Assembly (NCBI GenBank): GCA_019359325.1
Contig: JAHHHN010000001.1
Location: 372,001 to 436,000, forward strand
DNA length: 64,000 nucleotides
Direction: 5' to 3'
Source of the DNA: Mojavia pulchra JT2-VF2
GTDB taxonomy: Bacteria; Cyanobacteriota; Cyanobacteriia; Cyanobacteriales; Nostocaceae
In this document: piece after piece, positions 38,584-48,336 of the stretch
Position numbering within the stretch: position 1 is the first letter of the stretch
Layout: each line of letters starts with the position of its first letter
Notes under the pieces: model-generated
What the model was told of the DNA's origin: nothing
Database searches by the model: none
What the model saw: the letters and a program-made list of their open reading frames with translations, nothing else
Program-made: the position numbers and the translations under genes

Positions 38584-40572
38584 ATGCTAGAACAAGGCAC
38601 CATCAGTATTCATACCGAGAATATTTTCCCAATTATCAAGAAGTCTCTCTATTCCGATCACCAAATCTTCTTACGGGAACTGGTATCCAACGCTGTAGAC
38701 GCCATCCAAAAGCTGAACATGGTATCCCGCGCAGGGGAATTTACGGGTGAGATTGGAGAACCAGAAATTCAAATTGCCATCGATAAAGATAAAAAAACCC
38801 TTTCCATTACTGACAATGGTATCGGGATGACCGCAGAGGAAGTGAAAAAATACATCAATCAGGTTGCTTTCTCTAGCGCTGAAGAATTTATTCACAAATA
38901 TCAAGGCAAATCAGACCAACCAATTATCGGTCACTTTGGTCTAGGTTTCTACTCTTCCTTCATGGTGGCGCAAAAAGTCGAAATTGATACTCTCTCATAT
39001 CAAGAAGGAGCGCAAGCTGTTCACTGGAGTTGTGATGGTTCTCCAGAATTCACCTTAGTAGATTCACCCCGCACAACTCGCGGTACTACCATTACCCTCA
39101 CTCTGCAAGCTGAAGAAGAGGAATTTTTAGAATCAGCACGCATTAAGAATCTTGTCAAGACCTACTGCGACTTCATGCCAGTCCCCATCAAACTGGAAGG
39201 TGAAGTATTAAATAAACAAAAAGCACCTTGGCGAGAGTCTCCCAGTAACCTGAGTAAGGAAGAGTATTTAGAGTTTTATCGCTACCTGTACCCTTTTCAG
39301 GAAGAGCCGCTATTGTGGGTACATCTAAATACTGATTATCCCTTTATTATCAACGGGATTTTATATTTTCCCAAAATGAAGCCCGATGTTGATGTGACAA
39401 AAGGGCAAATCAAGCTCTTTTGCAATCAAGTTTTTGTTAGCGATAACTGCGAAGAAATTATCCCGCAATTTCTCATGCCAATGCGGGGGGTAATTGATAG
39501 CACCGATATTCCTTTGAACGTATCGCGTAGCGCATTGCAAGGCGATCGCACTGTGCGGAAAATAGGCGACTACATTGCCAAAAAAGTAGGCGATCGCCTC
39601 AAAGAACTTTACCGCGACAACCGCGAACAATACATTAGCGCCTGGAAAGACCTCGGCACTTTTATTAAATTTGGTGTTCTCAACGACGAGAAATTTAAAA
39701 AGCAAGTCGAAGATATTATCATCTTCCGCACCACTGCGAAACTTACCGAAAAACCTGCTGAGACTCCAACCGTTGAAGTACAGTCTTCAGAAGGGGATGT
39801 TTGGCAAGATGTTACTCCACCTTCACCCAGCGCTGAGGGTTCAGCACTCAGCACTCTTTACACCACGCTGAAGGAGTATTTAGAACGCAATAAAGAACGC
39901 CACGAAAACAAGGTGTTTTACTGCACCGATGAAGCAACACAAGCAACCTATGTAGAATTACATAAAAGTCAAGGCCTAGAAGTCCTATTTATGGACTCCT
40001 TCATCGATACCCATTTCATTAACTTCCTAGAGCGGGAATATAATGATGTCAAATTCACACGGGTAGATTCCGACTTGGATAATACCCTACTGGATAAAGA
40101 TAAGGCTGGGGAAATTGTTGATCCTAAAACCAACAAAACCAGAAGTGAGGTTATTAAAGAGCTATTTGAGAAAGCCCTCAATAAACCTAGACTCAATATC
40201 CGCACTGAAGCTTTAAAATCTGACAATCCCCAAGGAACACCGCCAGCAATGGTGTTACTACCAGAGATTCTCCGCCGCTTGCGAGACATGAACGCCATGA
40301 TGCAACAGCAGACAGCAGAGTTTCCCGAAGACCACATTTTGCTGGTAAATACTGCTCACCCCCTGATTCAAAATCTCGCCAACCTTAACCAAGGTAGTAT
40401 TATTCAGGGTGATGGTCAGTCATCTACAGATCATTTAGCGACGATGATTTGCCAACACGTCTACGATTTAGCCTTAATGTCCCAAAAAGGATTTGACGCT
40501 GAAGGGATGAAATCCTTTGTTGAACGCTCAAACGAAGTACTTACTAAACTCACAGAACAAGCCAGCAAGTAA
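38584..40572 (+). CDS. htpG: Molecular chaperone HtpG (Hsp90)
   Basis: HtpG is a dimeric ATP-driven chaperone of the GHKL class. The ATP-binding site is seen as FLRELVSNAVDAIQKL (about 25-40), DNGIGM and GHFGLGFYSSFMV. The middle domain has NVSRSALQGDR, with the catalytic Arg. The dimerisation domain ends at 662, a little longer than E. coli HtpG, as usual for cyanobacterial forms. In cyanobacteria it protects phycobilisome and haem-synthesis proteins under heat. Its promoter region is the 217-bp gap from the glycosyltransferase genes. Confidence 0.97.
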   Translation: MLEQGTISIHTENIFPIIKKSLYSDHQIFLRELVSNAVDAIQKLNMVSRAGEFTGEIGEPEIQIAIDKDKKTLSITDNGIGMTAEEVKKYINQVAFSSAEEFIHKYQGKSDQPIIGHFGLGFYSSFMVAQKVEIDTLSYQEGAQAVHWSCDGSPEFTLVDSPRTTRGTTITLTLQAEEEEFLESARIKNLVKTYCDFMPVPIKLEGEVLNKQKAPWRESPSNLSKEEYLEFYRYLYPFQEEPLLWVHLNTDYPFIINGILYFPKMKPDVDVTKGQIKLFCNQVFVSDNCEEIIPQFLMPMRGVIDSTDIPLNVSRSALQGDRTVRKIGDYIAKKVGDRLKELYRDNREQYISAWKDLGTFIKFGVLNDEKFKKQVEDIIIFRTTAKLTEKPAETPTVEVQSSEGDVWQDVTPPSPSAEGSALSTLYTTLKEYLERNKERHENKVFYCTDEATQATYVELHKSQGLEVLFMDSFIDTHFINFLEREYNDVKFTRVDSDLDNTLLDKDKAGEIVDPKTNKTRSEVIKELFEKALNKPRLNIRTEALKSDNPQGTPPAMVLLPEILRRLRDMNAMMQQQTAEFPEDHILLVNTAHPLIQNLANLNQGSIIQGDGQSSTDHLATMICQHVYDLALMSQKGFDAEGMKSFVERSNEVLTKLTEQASK

Positions 40573-40599
40573 AAACATTCTGTGTACCTTTGTGCCTTC

Positions 40600-40705
40600 C
40601 TGCCTTCGGGTGGCGTTCGCAAGGCTCGCAAGGCTCGCAAAGCTCGCTAACGCTGCGCTAACACCAGTCGCCTGCGGAGGGAAACCCTCCCGCAGCGCCG
40701 GTTCA
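40600..40705. repeat. Dispersed palindromic repeats after htpG
   Basis: A GC-rich patch has repeated gcaaggctc (three times with variants), then gtcgcctgcggagggaaaccctcccgcagcgcc, a hairpin of the same class as those at 17348 and 63905. Confidence 0.65.
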
Positions 40706-40791
40706 CCGTGTGCCTCTGCGTTTAAGCAAAGCTGTACTAAGGGACTAAAATAGAAAGGTTGTATTCAAATAGTCATCTGGAGCTACTTGTT

Positions 40792-41028
40792 ATGTCTCGT
40801 CGCTGTGAACTAACTGGTAAAAAGGCAAATAACGCCTTTGCAATTTCTCACTCTCACCGCCGTACCAAACGCCTTCAACATGCAAATCTGCAAGACAAGC
40901 GTGTTTGGTGGCCAACTGGCAATCGCTGGGTAAGACTCAAGCTGTCTACCAAAGCAATCAAAACCTTAGAAACCAAAGGTATAGAAGCAATGGCAAAAGA
41001 AGCAGGAATTAATTTGAATCATTACTAA
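40792..41028 (+). CDS. rpmB: 50S ribosomal protein L28
   Basis: This 78-aa basic protein starts [19 protein letters not shown] and has the family's [20 protein letters not shown]. The start at 40792 is favoured over the in-frame 40759 ATG because L28 always begins at the SRRCELTG segment. It is part of the large ribosomal subunit and stands alone with a terminator 194 bp downstream, separated by MITE copy B. Confidence 0.97.
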   Translation: MSRRCELTGKKANNAFAISHSHRRTKRLQHANLQDKRVWWPTGNRWVRLKLSTKAIKTLETKGIEAMAKEAGINLNHY

Positions 41029-41031
41029 ACT

Positions 41032-41145
41032 AGAACTTACGCACTCAGATCCCCCAACCCCCTTCAAAAGGGGGCTTTAGACGTTCCCCCCTTTTGAAGG
41101 GGGGTTAGGGGGGATCAAGGTTTCAGGCTTGAGTGCGTAAGTCCT
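41032..41145. mobile_element. MITE copy B between rpmB and its terminator
   Basis: The ends agaacttacgcactcag and gagtgcgtaagtcct are inverted; the arms gatcccccaaccccc and ggggttaggggggatc can form a long stem. It is reversed relative to copies A and C. It starts 4 bp after the rpmB stop codon. Confidence 0.85.
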
Positions 41146-41221
41146 ATAAACTTTTGAACAAGGTATAGACTAGCAAACTTAATTCCTCAGTATTAACCTG
41201 TAAGAAAATATTTGCTCCAGC

Positions 41222-41247
41222 AACCTCCTCATTCCGGGGAGGTTTTT
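41222..41247 (+). terminator. Rho-independent terminator of rpmB
   Basis: A stem aacctcc / ggaggtt with an 8- to 9-nt loop is followed by TTTTT. It is separated from rpmB by the inserted element. Confidence 0.8.
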
Positions 41248-41789
41248 AATTGTTGATGTTATTTTGTACCTAGATAGAAGGTTGGGCTGAACGAAGTGAA
41301 ACCTAACAAACCCCGAAAATTTTAGGTTTCGTTCCTTAATTGAACCGTATTCATTTTTAGCCTGCGTAGGCAGGCTTTGTTTGTTGATCCTGACCCTTCT
41401 AGGGTGTAAGTGCAAAATATAAGCAAATGAAAGAAGCACATTTTTCCTTATTAGTTAATTCTATTGAGAATCTATCTAGGCGCAAAGTAACATTATTCTA
41501 AATAAGATTACTGGAGATATAAAAACTTTTTTTCTTTATTAAGTTAAAACTTTACACAATTTCAGTATTTTCCAGTTTAAAGGTAAGGTTTCAATAATGC
41601 TATAAACGAACAGTACCTATATCAATTGTTTTTCGTTGTGTAACTACTTAATTTGCCATTGAGCAAACATACAGCTGTTACATAAACATCAACCTGGACT
41701 TTGGCATTGATAGTTTGATAATTTCAGGCTATTAAGAAAACTCCAACACAAAATATATTTACATCACTTCACTGGACAGGGGAGCAGCT
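41248..41789 (+). promoter_or_regulatory. Upstream region of the hps locus
   Basis: This 540-bp non-coding leader of hpsA begins with dispersed repeats (aggttgggctgaacgaagtgaaacc, 41279-41335; gcctgcgtaggcaggc near 41361-41376) and an end motif related to the first MITE. The part from about 41460 is AT-rich and should hold the promoter. I could not identify a clear sigma-factor box. A strong Shine-Dalgarno aggggag stands 5 bp before the hpsA ATG (41778-41784). Confidence 0.45.
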
Positions 41790-44700
41790 ATGTCTAGAAG
41801 AAAACATCCAGCCAAGAAAATAACCAGAATTTCACAAAAAATCGCTCATAAATTATTACAAACCAGCGAAAAAAAGATTGTTTGGTTACTACGATCCATT
41901 TCTGGTCTCAATAGAAGACGAGAAACAACTAATGCAGGGTTTGTATTACCAACAGTAGCAATGGTATCAATAGTGGTTGTTCTCCTAACCACAGCCATTA
42001 TGTTCCGGTCATTTGACCGTGCTAAAAATGCCAGCAATGTCCGTGTCAATGAAGCTGTTTTAAGTGCTGCAACTCCAGCAATTGATAGAGGTAGAGCTAA
42101 ATTAAATAAGCTATTTCAAGATAAAGGATTACCACGGGCTACACCAACGGATGAAGCCTTATACAATGTTTTGACAGATAAGTTAACAGAATATACCTTT
42201 GGTGACGAAACCCCATTGGAACTAGGTTTTGATATTAATGGTAATAACAAAATTGATCCACCAGGAGAAAATACACCAATATATGAAAATGAAACTCTCA
42301 AAACTGCTTGGAAGTTTCCTGTTGATACCGATAACAACGGTAAATTTGATAGCTACACCTTGTATGGAATTTACTTTAGAACTCCTGAAGTAAGTAGTGA
42401 TAATAAATATGAGCGTGCCAGAAATGCTTTAGAAGCCAGAACTCCACCAATGGTAGAAGGTACTCTAGATACAAGTTGTGGTGCAAATACGAGTGCCGTT
42501 TTAGTAGGTAATACGGGATGGGTTAAACAAAATAATGAGTTAAAGAAATCCTTTTTTGTTTATACTGCCACAGTACCAATTACATCCAAACCGCAAGATG
42601 ATACCACTATAGCTACGGAAGATAAAGATAAATATGAGCAGTACAAAGGCAACAAAGGTTTTGCATCTGTAGAATATCAACAAGATCGGTTACAACTACC
42701 ACCGAATAACTACGCTGTTGTTTACGAAGATGACGTAGAAATTACTCCAGGTGCAGCATTAAATCTAAATGGGGCAATTTTTACTAATAGTAACTTTCTC
42801 ACTACCAATACTATCAGGTTATACCAAGTTAGTGCCTTAAAATCCTGTTTTTATGAACCTAGCAATGCAAAAATTGTAGTTGGTGGCAATTTAGCTATTG
42901 ATAAATTTACATCTGGTTCTAGCAGCAATACTTCAAGCACTGAAGTCGATTTATTCCAAGGAAAGTCTACTAATCCGACTAAGACAACATGGATAAGATC
43001 AGTTACTGCAACTCCTCAAAATACAGCCTATAACAATCAAGCCTATGTGAGTCGCATAAATCGATTAGTTGCTGCTCAAATAAGCAATTCAGATACTACT
43101 GATCCATCAGAAGTAAAAGACGGTATTGAAAAGAAAAAGAAAAGTTTAGGTTTATCCAGTTTCACGACACTAGAACTTGAGAAAATTCGCCGTCAACAGC
43201 TGGAACTGTATTTTAAAAGACGCACCCGTCGTGTACCTTTTGCAGAAGTGGCTTTTAATGCTACAGATGCAAGTCCTAGCCCACTATTGCAAGGAAGTGC
43301 TGATACATTACGTGCTAATGATAAATGGATTTATCCTACAAAACCAGAAGACGGTAAAACAGATACTGATACATACACCAAACTAGCGCTCAATATCAGT
43401 AGTACATCCTTAGAGCCAAAGGCCACAGAGCCAAAAGAACTCAAAAAAAATAGTGGAAAAGAAGCAGAATTAGGTGACAGAGTTGTAGTTGGTAACAACT
43501 TGCCTGAACTTTGGTGGGATAAAACTAAAGAGCAGTTTGTAGGGTCAGGTGTTGAGGATACGCAACAAATTGATGGTATTAAATGGGACAAGCCGGACAA
43601 TACCACAGAAATTCGTACCCGACGTTCTTTAGTGCAGACATTGGCTGATGTCGGATCTACAGAAAGAGATGGAGACTGGGAACTAGACGCAGCTAAAAAT
43701 CCAGCAGACCCCACAGTACCTGTAGGTGGTTTGCGAGTAATCACTGGTGCGGGTATTTATTTTAATCAAGGTGGTACTCCTAGTACTTTTGATAACACTA
43801 TCAAAACTATTTGGCCGGATACAATGCCAGTGCCGGGTACAGCACCAACTCAAAAGACTATCCAGCCCTATTGGATGTATGCTTACATAACAGGCGCTTC
43901 TAACGATATAGCCTCCCTGAAATATACATGGCCTGAGATTACTGATAACCCAAGCACTACAACAGTAGATGAATCTAAAACTCCATATCTGCAAATGCGG
44001 GCTACGGCAGTTTATCACTACAAATCTGCTAGCTACAATGCACAAACGCCAAAACCCATAGCCTGTGTAAGTAGCTATTATGTTCCGACTAACAGCACTA
44101 CAGCTAAGAATAAAACAACATTTGCAGGTAAAACAATACCTGGGAGTACTGATGCAAATGGTTTATCCAACAACGGTATAGTTTACCCCGCGCCTACCAA
44201 GACTGTCACCGATTATTCAACAGCGCTGACTTACCAATCTCAATTAAGGTATCCAAATGGACGTTTAATAGACGATGGACTACTGGCAAGAGCGTTAGCT
44301 AAAACAGCGAATCGTACTTTATCAGAGCAGTCTGCTATTGATGCTCAGATATGCGCCCTGCAAATTCTATATGACTCAAGTTTTTTGCCTGTAACTAGCA
44401 GTCTTGCCATTCCTCACGGTGCAATTAGAGAGATATCCTTTTTAGATCCAAGAGAAGTTCAAGGTAATAGTGGGGCTAGTAATAATGTTGTGCCAACTGA
44501 TACCTATAATCGTGATGTCATAGATAGACAACCACTAGAAATTCGTGCCACTGTCCTGAACCTTGACCTCCTGCGTCAACAAACTATTGGTGGAGCCACC
44601 CCATCCCAAGAATACTTACTACCCAATAGCGGTATTATTTATGCGACTCGTGATGATGCTCTGTTAGACATGAGTGCAGATATCACAGCACTTCCTTTGC

Positions 44701-46397
44701 TTTCAAGTAATTCAACTCCAACAGAGGCAAACAAGCTAGTCAGTCCTGTGGACTTTAAACTTGATCCTACCCGTCGCCCTAACGCCATTATGCTAGAAAA
44801 AGGTGACAAACTGGGGCGCACATCAACTTACCGAGATGTAGAAAAAGGATTGATTTTAGCTACCAATTTGCCTGTGTATATTAAAGGTAACTTTAATCGC
44901 CATCAAGACTCTGCTTCTCCAAGTAACGAACAACAAGAGTTTACACAAAAACTCGTGGGGGATTGGACTACTAAAACGTTCTATGAAGATCGCATTACAC
45001 TCAATTCCAACTTTGCCTGTCGTAAGAGCGACCCCAGGTTACCCAGTTGTACTACTGGTGACGAATGGCGGCCTGCCACTGTATTAGCAGATACCGTTAC
45101 CTTACTTTCTGACAGTTTTATATTTGGATTCCGTGATCAAGGTGATTATGACTGGAGCCAAAGTCCCCTAGCTTCAGTACCAAGTGGTTTCTCAAAATAC
45201 AATAACTTTGTTACCCAAGCTCAATGGTATGACAGTACGGGTAAACCCAACTATTTCAGTTCCTATTTAAATAACTTTGTTACACCCATTGTTCGTAGGG
45301 CAATACCAGGTGCATATTTGACAGAAGTTTGTCCTGTAACCAATGGAAAAGGAACAATAGGAAAAGGAAAAGATGCAATAGAAGTAGATGCAGAAACATT
45401 CTGTAGCGATCCTAAAAACTGGACTATTCAGACATCCTGTAGTGATAACGGTGGAGGTAATACCTATCTCAATGACAAAATTGTAGATAAAAATGGAGAT
45501 CCTGGTAACAGTAGGATTAAAACCGGATATATTTTCGATGATCCAGAAAGCTTTGGAAGTGAAAATAACAAAGGGCCAAAATGTTTTGATGATAATGCTC
45601 CCCGCAGGATAGCCTTTGTTAGAGATTTAAATACGGGAAACATAGTCGAACCACTTAAAGTTTTAGGTGTTAATAAAAGCGGGAACGTCAAAATATTCGA
45701 TTTTGGAGATCCTGGTTCAGATCTCATGTCCCCACCAAACGGTGTATCTATGCCTTGGTTAAATCCAACTATAAGCGGTGGTAATATCACAGCATTTACA
45801 CCAATCTTGCAAATTAAGTATCCTTTTGCTACATCTTCTAACCCAACTAATTCCAACAAGATCGGTGGTGCAGGTGGTAATCAAGATACAAATAAATGGC
45901 TACAACCAGTAGTTGCTGATACTACTTTCAACTTAATTGTTGCTGCCGGAGATAGTCCAGCCCGTCCTACAGAAGATAACGGTGGTTTGCACAACTTTGT
46001 TCGCTTTATGGAAAACTGGCAACCTCCTAGCGTTACGAGAACAGCTACAATTAGCGGTTCTTTTATGCAGGTGAAAAAGAGCGCTTACGCCACAGGCCCA
46101 TATAACGGAGCATCTAACAATGGTTACGCGATTGATATTGATAACGGTAGAGGTACTGGCTTTATTCCTCCTAAAAGACAGTGGGGTTATGATGTAGCCC
46201 TGCTGTCTCAAGCGCCTGACTTATTTGCCAGCAAACTGGTACTGACCCCACCTGATTTACCAGATGAATACTTCCGTGAAGTTGGCCGAGATGACAAATG
46301 GGTAGAGACATTGTTATGCGCTAGAAATGGCACTGACAATACTAAATTTGCCATAGATACAAATCAGCATCCTTCTAACTGCCCATCATATAACTAG
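41790..46397 (+). CDS. hpsA: Hormogonium polysaccharide biosynthesis protein HpsA
   Basis: HpsA is a giant secreted protein (1535 aa) required for hormogonium polysaccharide and gliding in Nostoc. After a 50-residue basic leader comes a prepilin-like junction AGFVLPTVAMVSIVVVLLTT (49-68) with one membrane helix; the usual Glu5 of pilins is replaced by Thr. The rest is a long Asn/Thr/Ser/Asp-rich extracellular part. It begins a series of co-directional genes, with hpsB 16 bp downstream. A good ribosome-binding site fixes the start at 41790. Confidence 0.9.
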   Translation: MSRRKHPAKKITRISQKIAHKLLQTSEKKIVWLLRSISGLNRRRETTNAGFVLPTVAMVSIVVVLLTTAIMFRSFDRAKNASNVRVNEAVLSAATPAIDRGRAKLNKLFQDKGLPRATPTDEALYNVLTDKLTEYTFGDETPLELGFDINGNNKIDPPGENTPIYENETLKTAWKFPVDTDNNGKFDSYTLYGIYFRTPEVSSDNKYERARNALEARTPPMVEGTLDTSCGANTSAVLVGNTGWVKQNNELKKSFFVYTATVPITSKPQDDTTIATEDKDKYEQYKGNKGFASVEYQQDRLQLPPNNYAVVYEDDVEITPGAALNLNGAIFTNSNFLTTNTIRLYQVSALKSCFYEPSNAKIVVGGNLAIDKFTSGSSSNTSSTEVDLFQGKSTNPTKTTWIRSVTATPQNTAYNNQAYVSRINRLVAAQISNSDTTDPSEVKDGIEKKKKSLGLSSFTTLELEKIRRQQLELYFKRRTRRVPFAEVAFNATDASPSPLLQGSADTLRANDKWIYPTKPEDGKTDTDTYTKLALNISSTSLEPKATEPKELKKNSGKEAELGDRVVVGNNLPELWWDKTKEQFVGSGVEDTQQIDGIKWDKPDNTTEIRTRRSLVQTLADVGSTERDGDWELDAAKNPADPTVPVGGLRVITGAGIYFNQGGTPSTFDNTIKTIWPDTMPVPGTAPTQKTIQPYWMYAYITGASNDIASLKYTWPEITDNPSTTTVDESKTPYLQMRATAVYHYKSASYNAQTPKPIACVSSYYVPTNSTTAKNKTTFAGKTIPGSTDANGLSNNGIVYPAPTKTVTDYSTALTYQSQLRYPNGRLIDDGLLARALAKTANRTLSEQSAIDAQICALQILYDSSFLPVTSSLAIPHGAIREISFLDPREVQGNSGASNNVVPTDTYNRDVIDRQPLEIRATVLNLDLLRQQTIGGATPSQEYLLPNSGIIYATRDDALLDMSADITALPLLSSNSTPTEANKLVSPVDFKLDPTRRPNAIMLEKGDKLGRTSTYRDVEKGLILATNLPVYIKGNFNRHQDSASPSNEQQEFTQKLVGDWTTKTFYEDRITLNSNFACRKSDPRLPSCTTGDEWRPATVLADTVTLLSDSFIFGFRDQGDYDWSQSPLASVPSGFSKYNNFVTQAQWYDSTGKPNYFSSYLNNFVTPIVRRAIPGAYLTEVCPVTNGKGTIGKGKDAIEVDAETFCSDPKNWTIQTSCSDNGGGNTYLNDKIVDKNGDPGNSRIKTGYIFDDPESFGSENNKGPKCFDDNAPRRIAFVRDLNTGNIVEPLKVLGVNKSGNVKIFDFGDPGSDLMSPPNGVSMPWLNPTISGGNITAFTPILQIKYPFATSSNPTNSNKIGGAGGNQDTNKWLQPVVADTTFNLIVAAGDSPARPTEDNGGLHNFVRFMENWQPPSVTRTATISGSFMQVKKSAYATGPYNGASNNGYAIDIDNGRGTGFIPPKRQWGYDVALLSQAPDLFASKLVLTPPDLPDEYFREVGRDDKWVETLLCARNGTDNTKFAIDTNQHPSNCPSYN

Positions 46398-46413
46398 AAG
46401 CTGGTGAGAAGTC

Positions 46414-47157
46414 ATGATTAAACGCAAACTACAGCAAAAAACTTCATCTTCCAGTGATTCTGGTTTTACGATTATTGAGTCACTTATAGGCATAGTTGTA
46501 GTTGCCATTTTATTGGCAGCTATATCCCCTGTCCTTGTCATGTCAACAGCTATTCGTGTCCAATCTCGGCGAATAGAAAAAGCAACTCAAGCTGCAAGTA
46601 CATTCATTGATGGAGTTAGAACCAATTCAATTAAAACACCTGGAGAATACAGTAACGACAACAAAATTCCATTAGACCCAGCAACCGCAGCTGATCCGAG
46701 ACTCCTGGAAGATAATTTAATTAGTCTCACCCAAATGCCTGTTCCTGATACTAAAGATGATAATGATTTGTATCTCTTTAAAAAAGATGGCATTATTTGC
46801 CATACCAGTGAGATAGGTTGTACAAAAAACTCAGACAGCCCATTTGAAGAGTTTTACATTCAAGCACGTCAAATTATAGTCACAGGAAGTGGAGCAAATG
46901 ACGGTTATCGTCTAGCACTTAGGGTTTATCGAGCAGATGTTGATTTTGAGAAACCTCTCCTAGCTAGTTCAAAAGACGATTCAGGCAATACCACTAAACA
47001 AACAGCATCAGTTGTGACTGAAGGGCTGGGTAACCAGCAAGCACCAGCAATAGAAAGAACAGTGGATATTGGCAATGTTAGCACTACATTTCAGGCTTTA
47101 TGTAATCGTCTTGGCCTAGCACCAGACAAGGATGGAAACAACCAAGACTGTCAATAA
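46414..47157 (+). CDS. hpsB: Hormogonium polysaccharide secretion pseudopilin HpsB
   Basis: This is a 247-aa type IV pilin-like protein. The prepilin signal is DSGFTIIESLIGIVVVAILL, with cleavage after Gly17, N-methyl-Phe18 and Glu22. The helix 18-45 would anchor it before assembly into a pseudopilus. The C-terminal domain contains a pair of Cys near IICHTSEIGC. It follows hpsA by 16 bp and is certainly cotranscribed. Confidence 0.88.
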   Translation: MIKRKLQQKTSSSSDSGFTIIESLIGIVVVAILLAAISPVLVMSTAIRVQSRRIEKATQAASTFIDGVRTNSIKTPGEYSNDNKIPLDPATAADPRLLEDNLISLTQMPVPDTKDDNDLYLFKKDGIICHTSEIGCTKNSDSPFEEFYIQARQIIVTGSGANDGYRLALRVYRADVDFEKPLLASSKDDSGNTTKQTASVVTEGLGNQQAPAIERTVDIGNVSTTFQALCNRLGLAPDKDGNNQDCQ

Positions 47158-47193
47158 TTAGCCAAATATTATTCCAAGTCAATTAAAAAATTT

Positions 47194-47257
47194 GTTTGTA
47201 GTGAGGGATAAATCCCTACTGGAAATTATTTTTAGGACTAAAATCCTTACTACAAAC
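47194..47257. mobile_element. 64-bp inverted-repeat element between hpsB and hpsC
   Basis: Inverted ends gtttgtagtgagg and ccttactacaaac (12 of 13 paired) have inner arms agggataaatccct and aggactaaaatcct. It is a small palindromic repeat common in Nostoc-type genomes, here lying within the hps unit. Confidence 0.75.
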
Positions 47258-47327
47258 TTTTTCCTCGTTAGAAATTGGAAAACCTGACAATGTACAAACG
47301 GTGCATCTTCAATAAAAAGATAAACCC

Positions 47328-48311
47328 ATGATGAAGACAATCCAAATTATACTTAGGAGCCATATCAAAAGCTCCAAAGTCATTCAGAAACATGGCGGTT
47401 TTACTCTCATTGAATTGTTAGTAGCTTTATTGCTCGCATTTTTAATCATTACACCATTATTAGGCTTCATGATTAATGTGTTGAGTACAGACCGACAAGA
47501 GCAAGCTAAAGCAAATTCTGAGCAAGAAATCCAAACTGCACTCAATTACATTTCCCGCGATTTACAGCAGGCGGTGTATATCTATGACACTGCTGGTATT
47601 GAGGCAATAAAATCTCAATTGCGTTATCCAGATGATGCAGAAAAGTTGCCTTTACTAGTTTTTTGGAAACGAGAATTAGTTAGTGATGTAATAGCAGCCG
47701 CCACTGGTTCAAAAAAAGATGATACTTTTGTTTACTCATTAGTTGCTTACTATTTAATCAAAGATAGTAATACTACTAATGCTACTTGGTCAAAAGCTGC
47801 TCGTATCGCTAGATGGCAAATTAAAGATGGTGTGAAAGCTATAAGTGGTGGTGTAACTTGTACAGGATATACTGCCAATTATATCAATGCTGATAACTGC
47901 CCCAGCCCAGGTTTTGCTCCCTTTGAAGACCAGTTTGATGAGGCTGACAGTTTAGAGCAAGGGATGAACAAATGGAAAAAATCATCTGTAGCTTATAGTT
48001 CTAATAATACTGCTACAGTGCTGATTGACTATGTTGATCAAAGTACAGATTCACCACGACCAGCTGCAACTTGCCCTCCTAACTCCACAACGCCTCCAAT
48101 TACATGGTCAACAATAGCACCATCAAATAGTATTACAGGCTTTTATGTTTGTGTGGATAGAGCTAACACAACAGCACAGGTATTCATCCGAGGTAATGCA
48201 CTGGCTCGTATCGAAAGCGATACAAATAGAATCAAATACAATGCTGGTAATAAAACTTATTTCCCCACAACAAGTGTAAGAATTCAAGGACGGGGATACT
48301 TATTTAGGTAA
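47328..48311 (+). CDS. hpsC: Hormogonium polysaccharide secretion pseudopilin HpsC
   Basis: This is a 327-aa pilin-like protein resembling PilW/GspJ. The class III signal is HGGFTLIELLVALLLAFLII, with cleavage after Gly24 and Glu29 at position 5. A long periplasmic domain follows, with Cys near VTCTGYTA and NADNCPSPG. The start at 47328 (MMKT) could also be the next ATG. The 170-bp gap from hpsB contains a small inserted repeat. Confidence 0.87.
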   Translation: MMKTIQIILRSHIKSSKVIQKHGGFTLIELLVALLLAFLIITPLLGFMINVLSTDRQEQAKANSEQEIQTALNYISRDLQQAVYIYDTAGIEAIKSQLRYPDDAEKLPLLVFWKRELVSDVIAAATGSKKDDTFVYSLVAYYLIKDSNTTNATWSKAARIARWQIKDGVKAISGGVTCTGYTANYINADNCPSPGFAPFEDQFDEADSLEQGMNKWKKSSVAYSSNNTATVLIDYVDQSTDSPRPAATCPPNSTTPPITWSTIAPSNSITGFYVCVDRANTTAQVFIRGNALARIESDTNRIKYNAGNKTYFPTTSVRIQGRGYLFR

Positions 48312-48336
48312 ATATTGCAAATTCAAGGGGCAACCA

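Noticed and set aside
40517-40753. 78-codon frame after htpG
   Set aside because: It overlaps the end of htpG in another frame and then runs through dispersed GC-rich repeats.
47194-47257. Terminator between hpsB and hpsC
   Set aside because: The hairpin has the inverted ends of a dispersed repeat, and hpsC shows the same pathway and direction, so read-through is expected.
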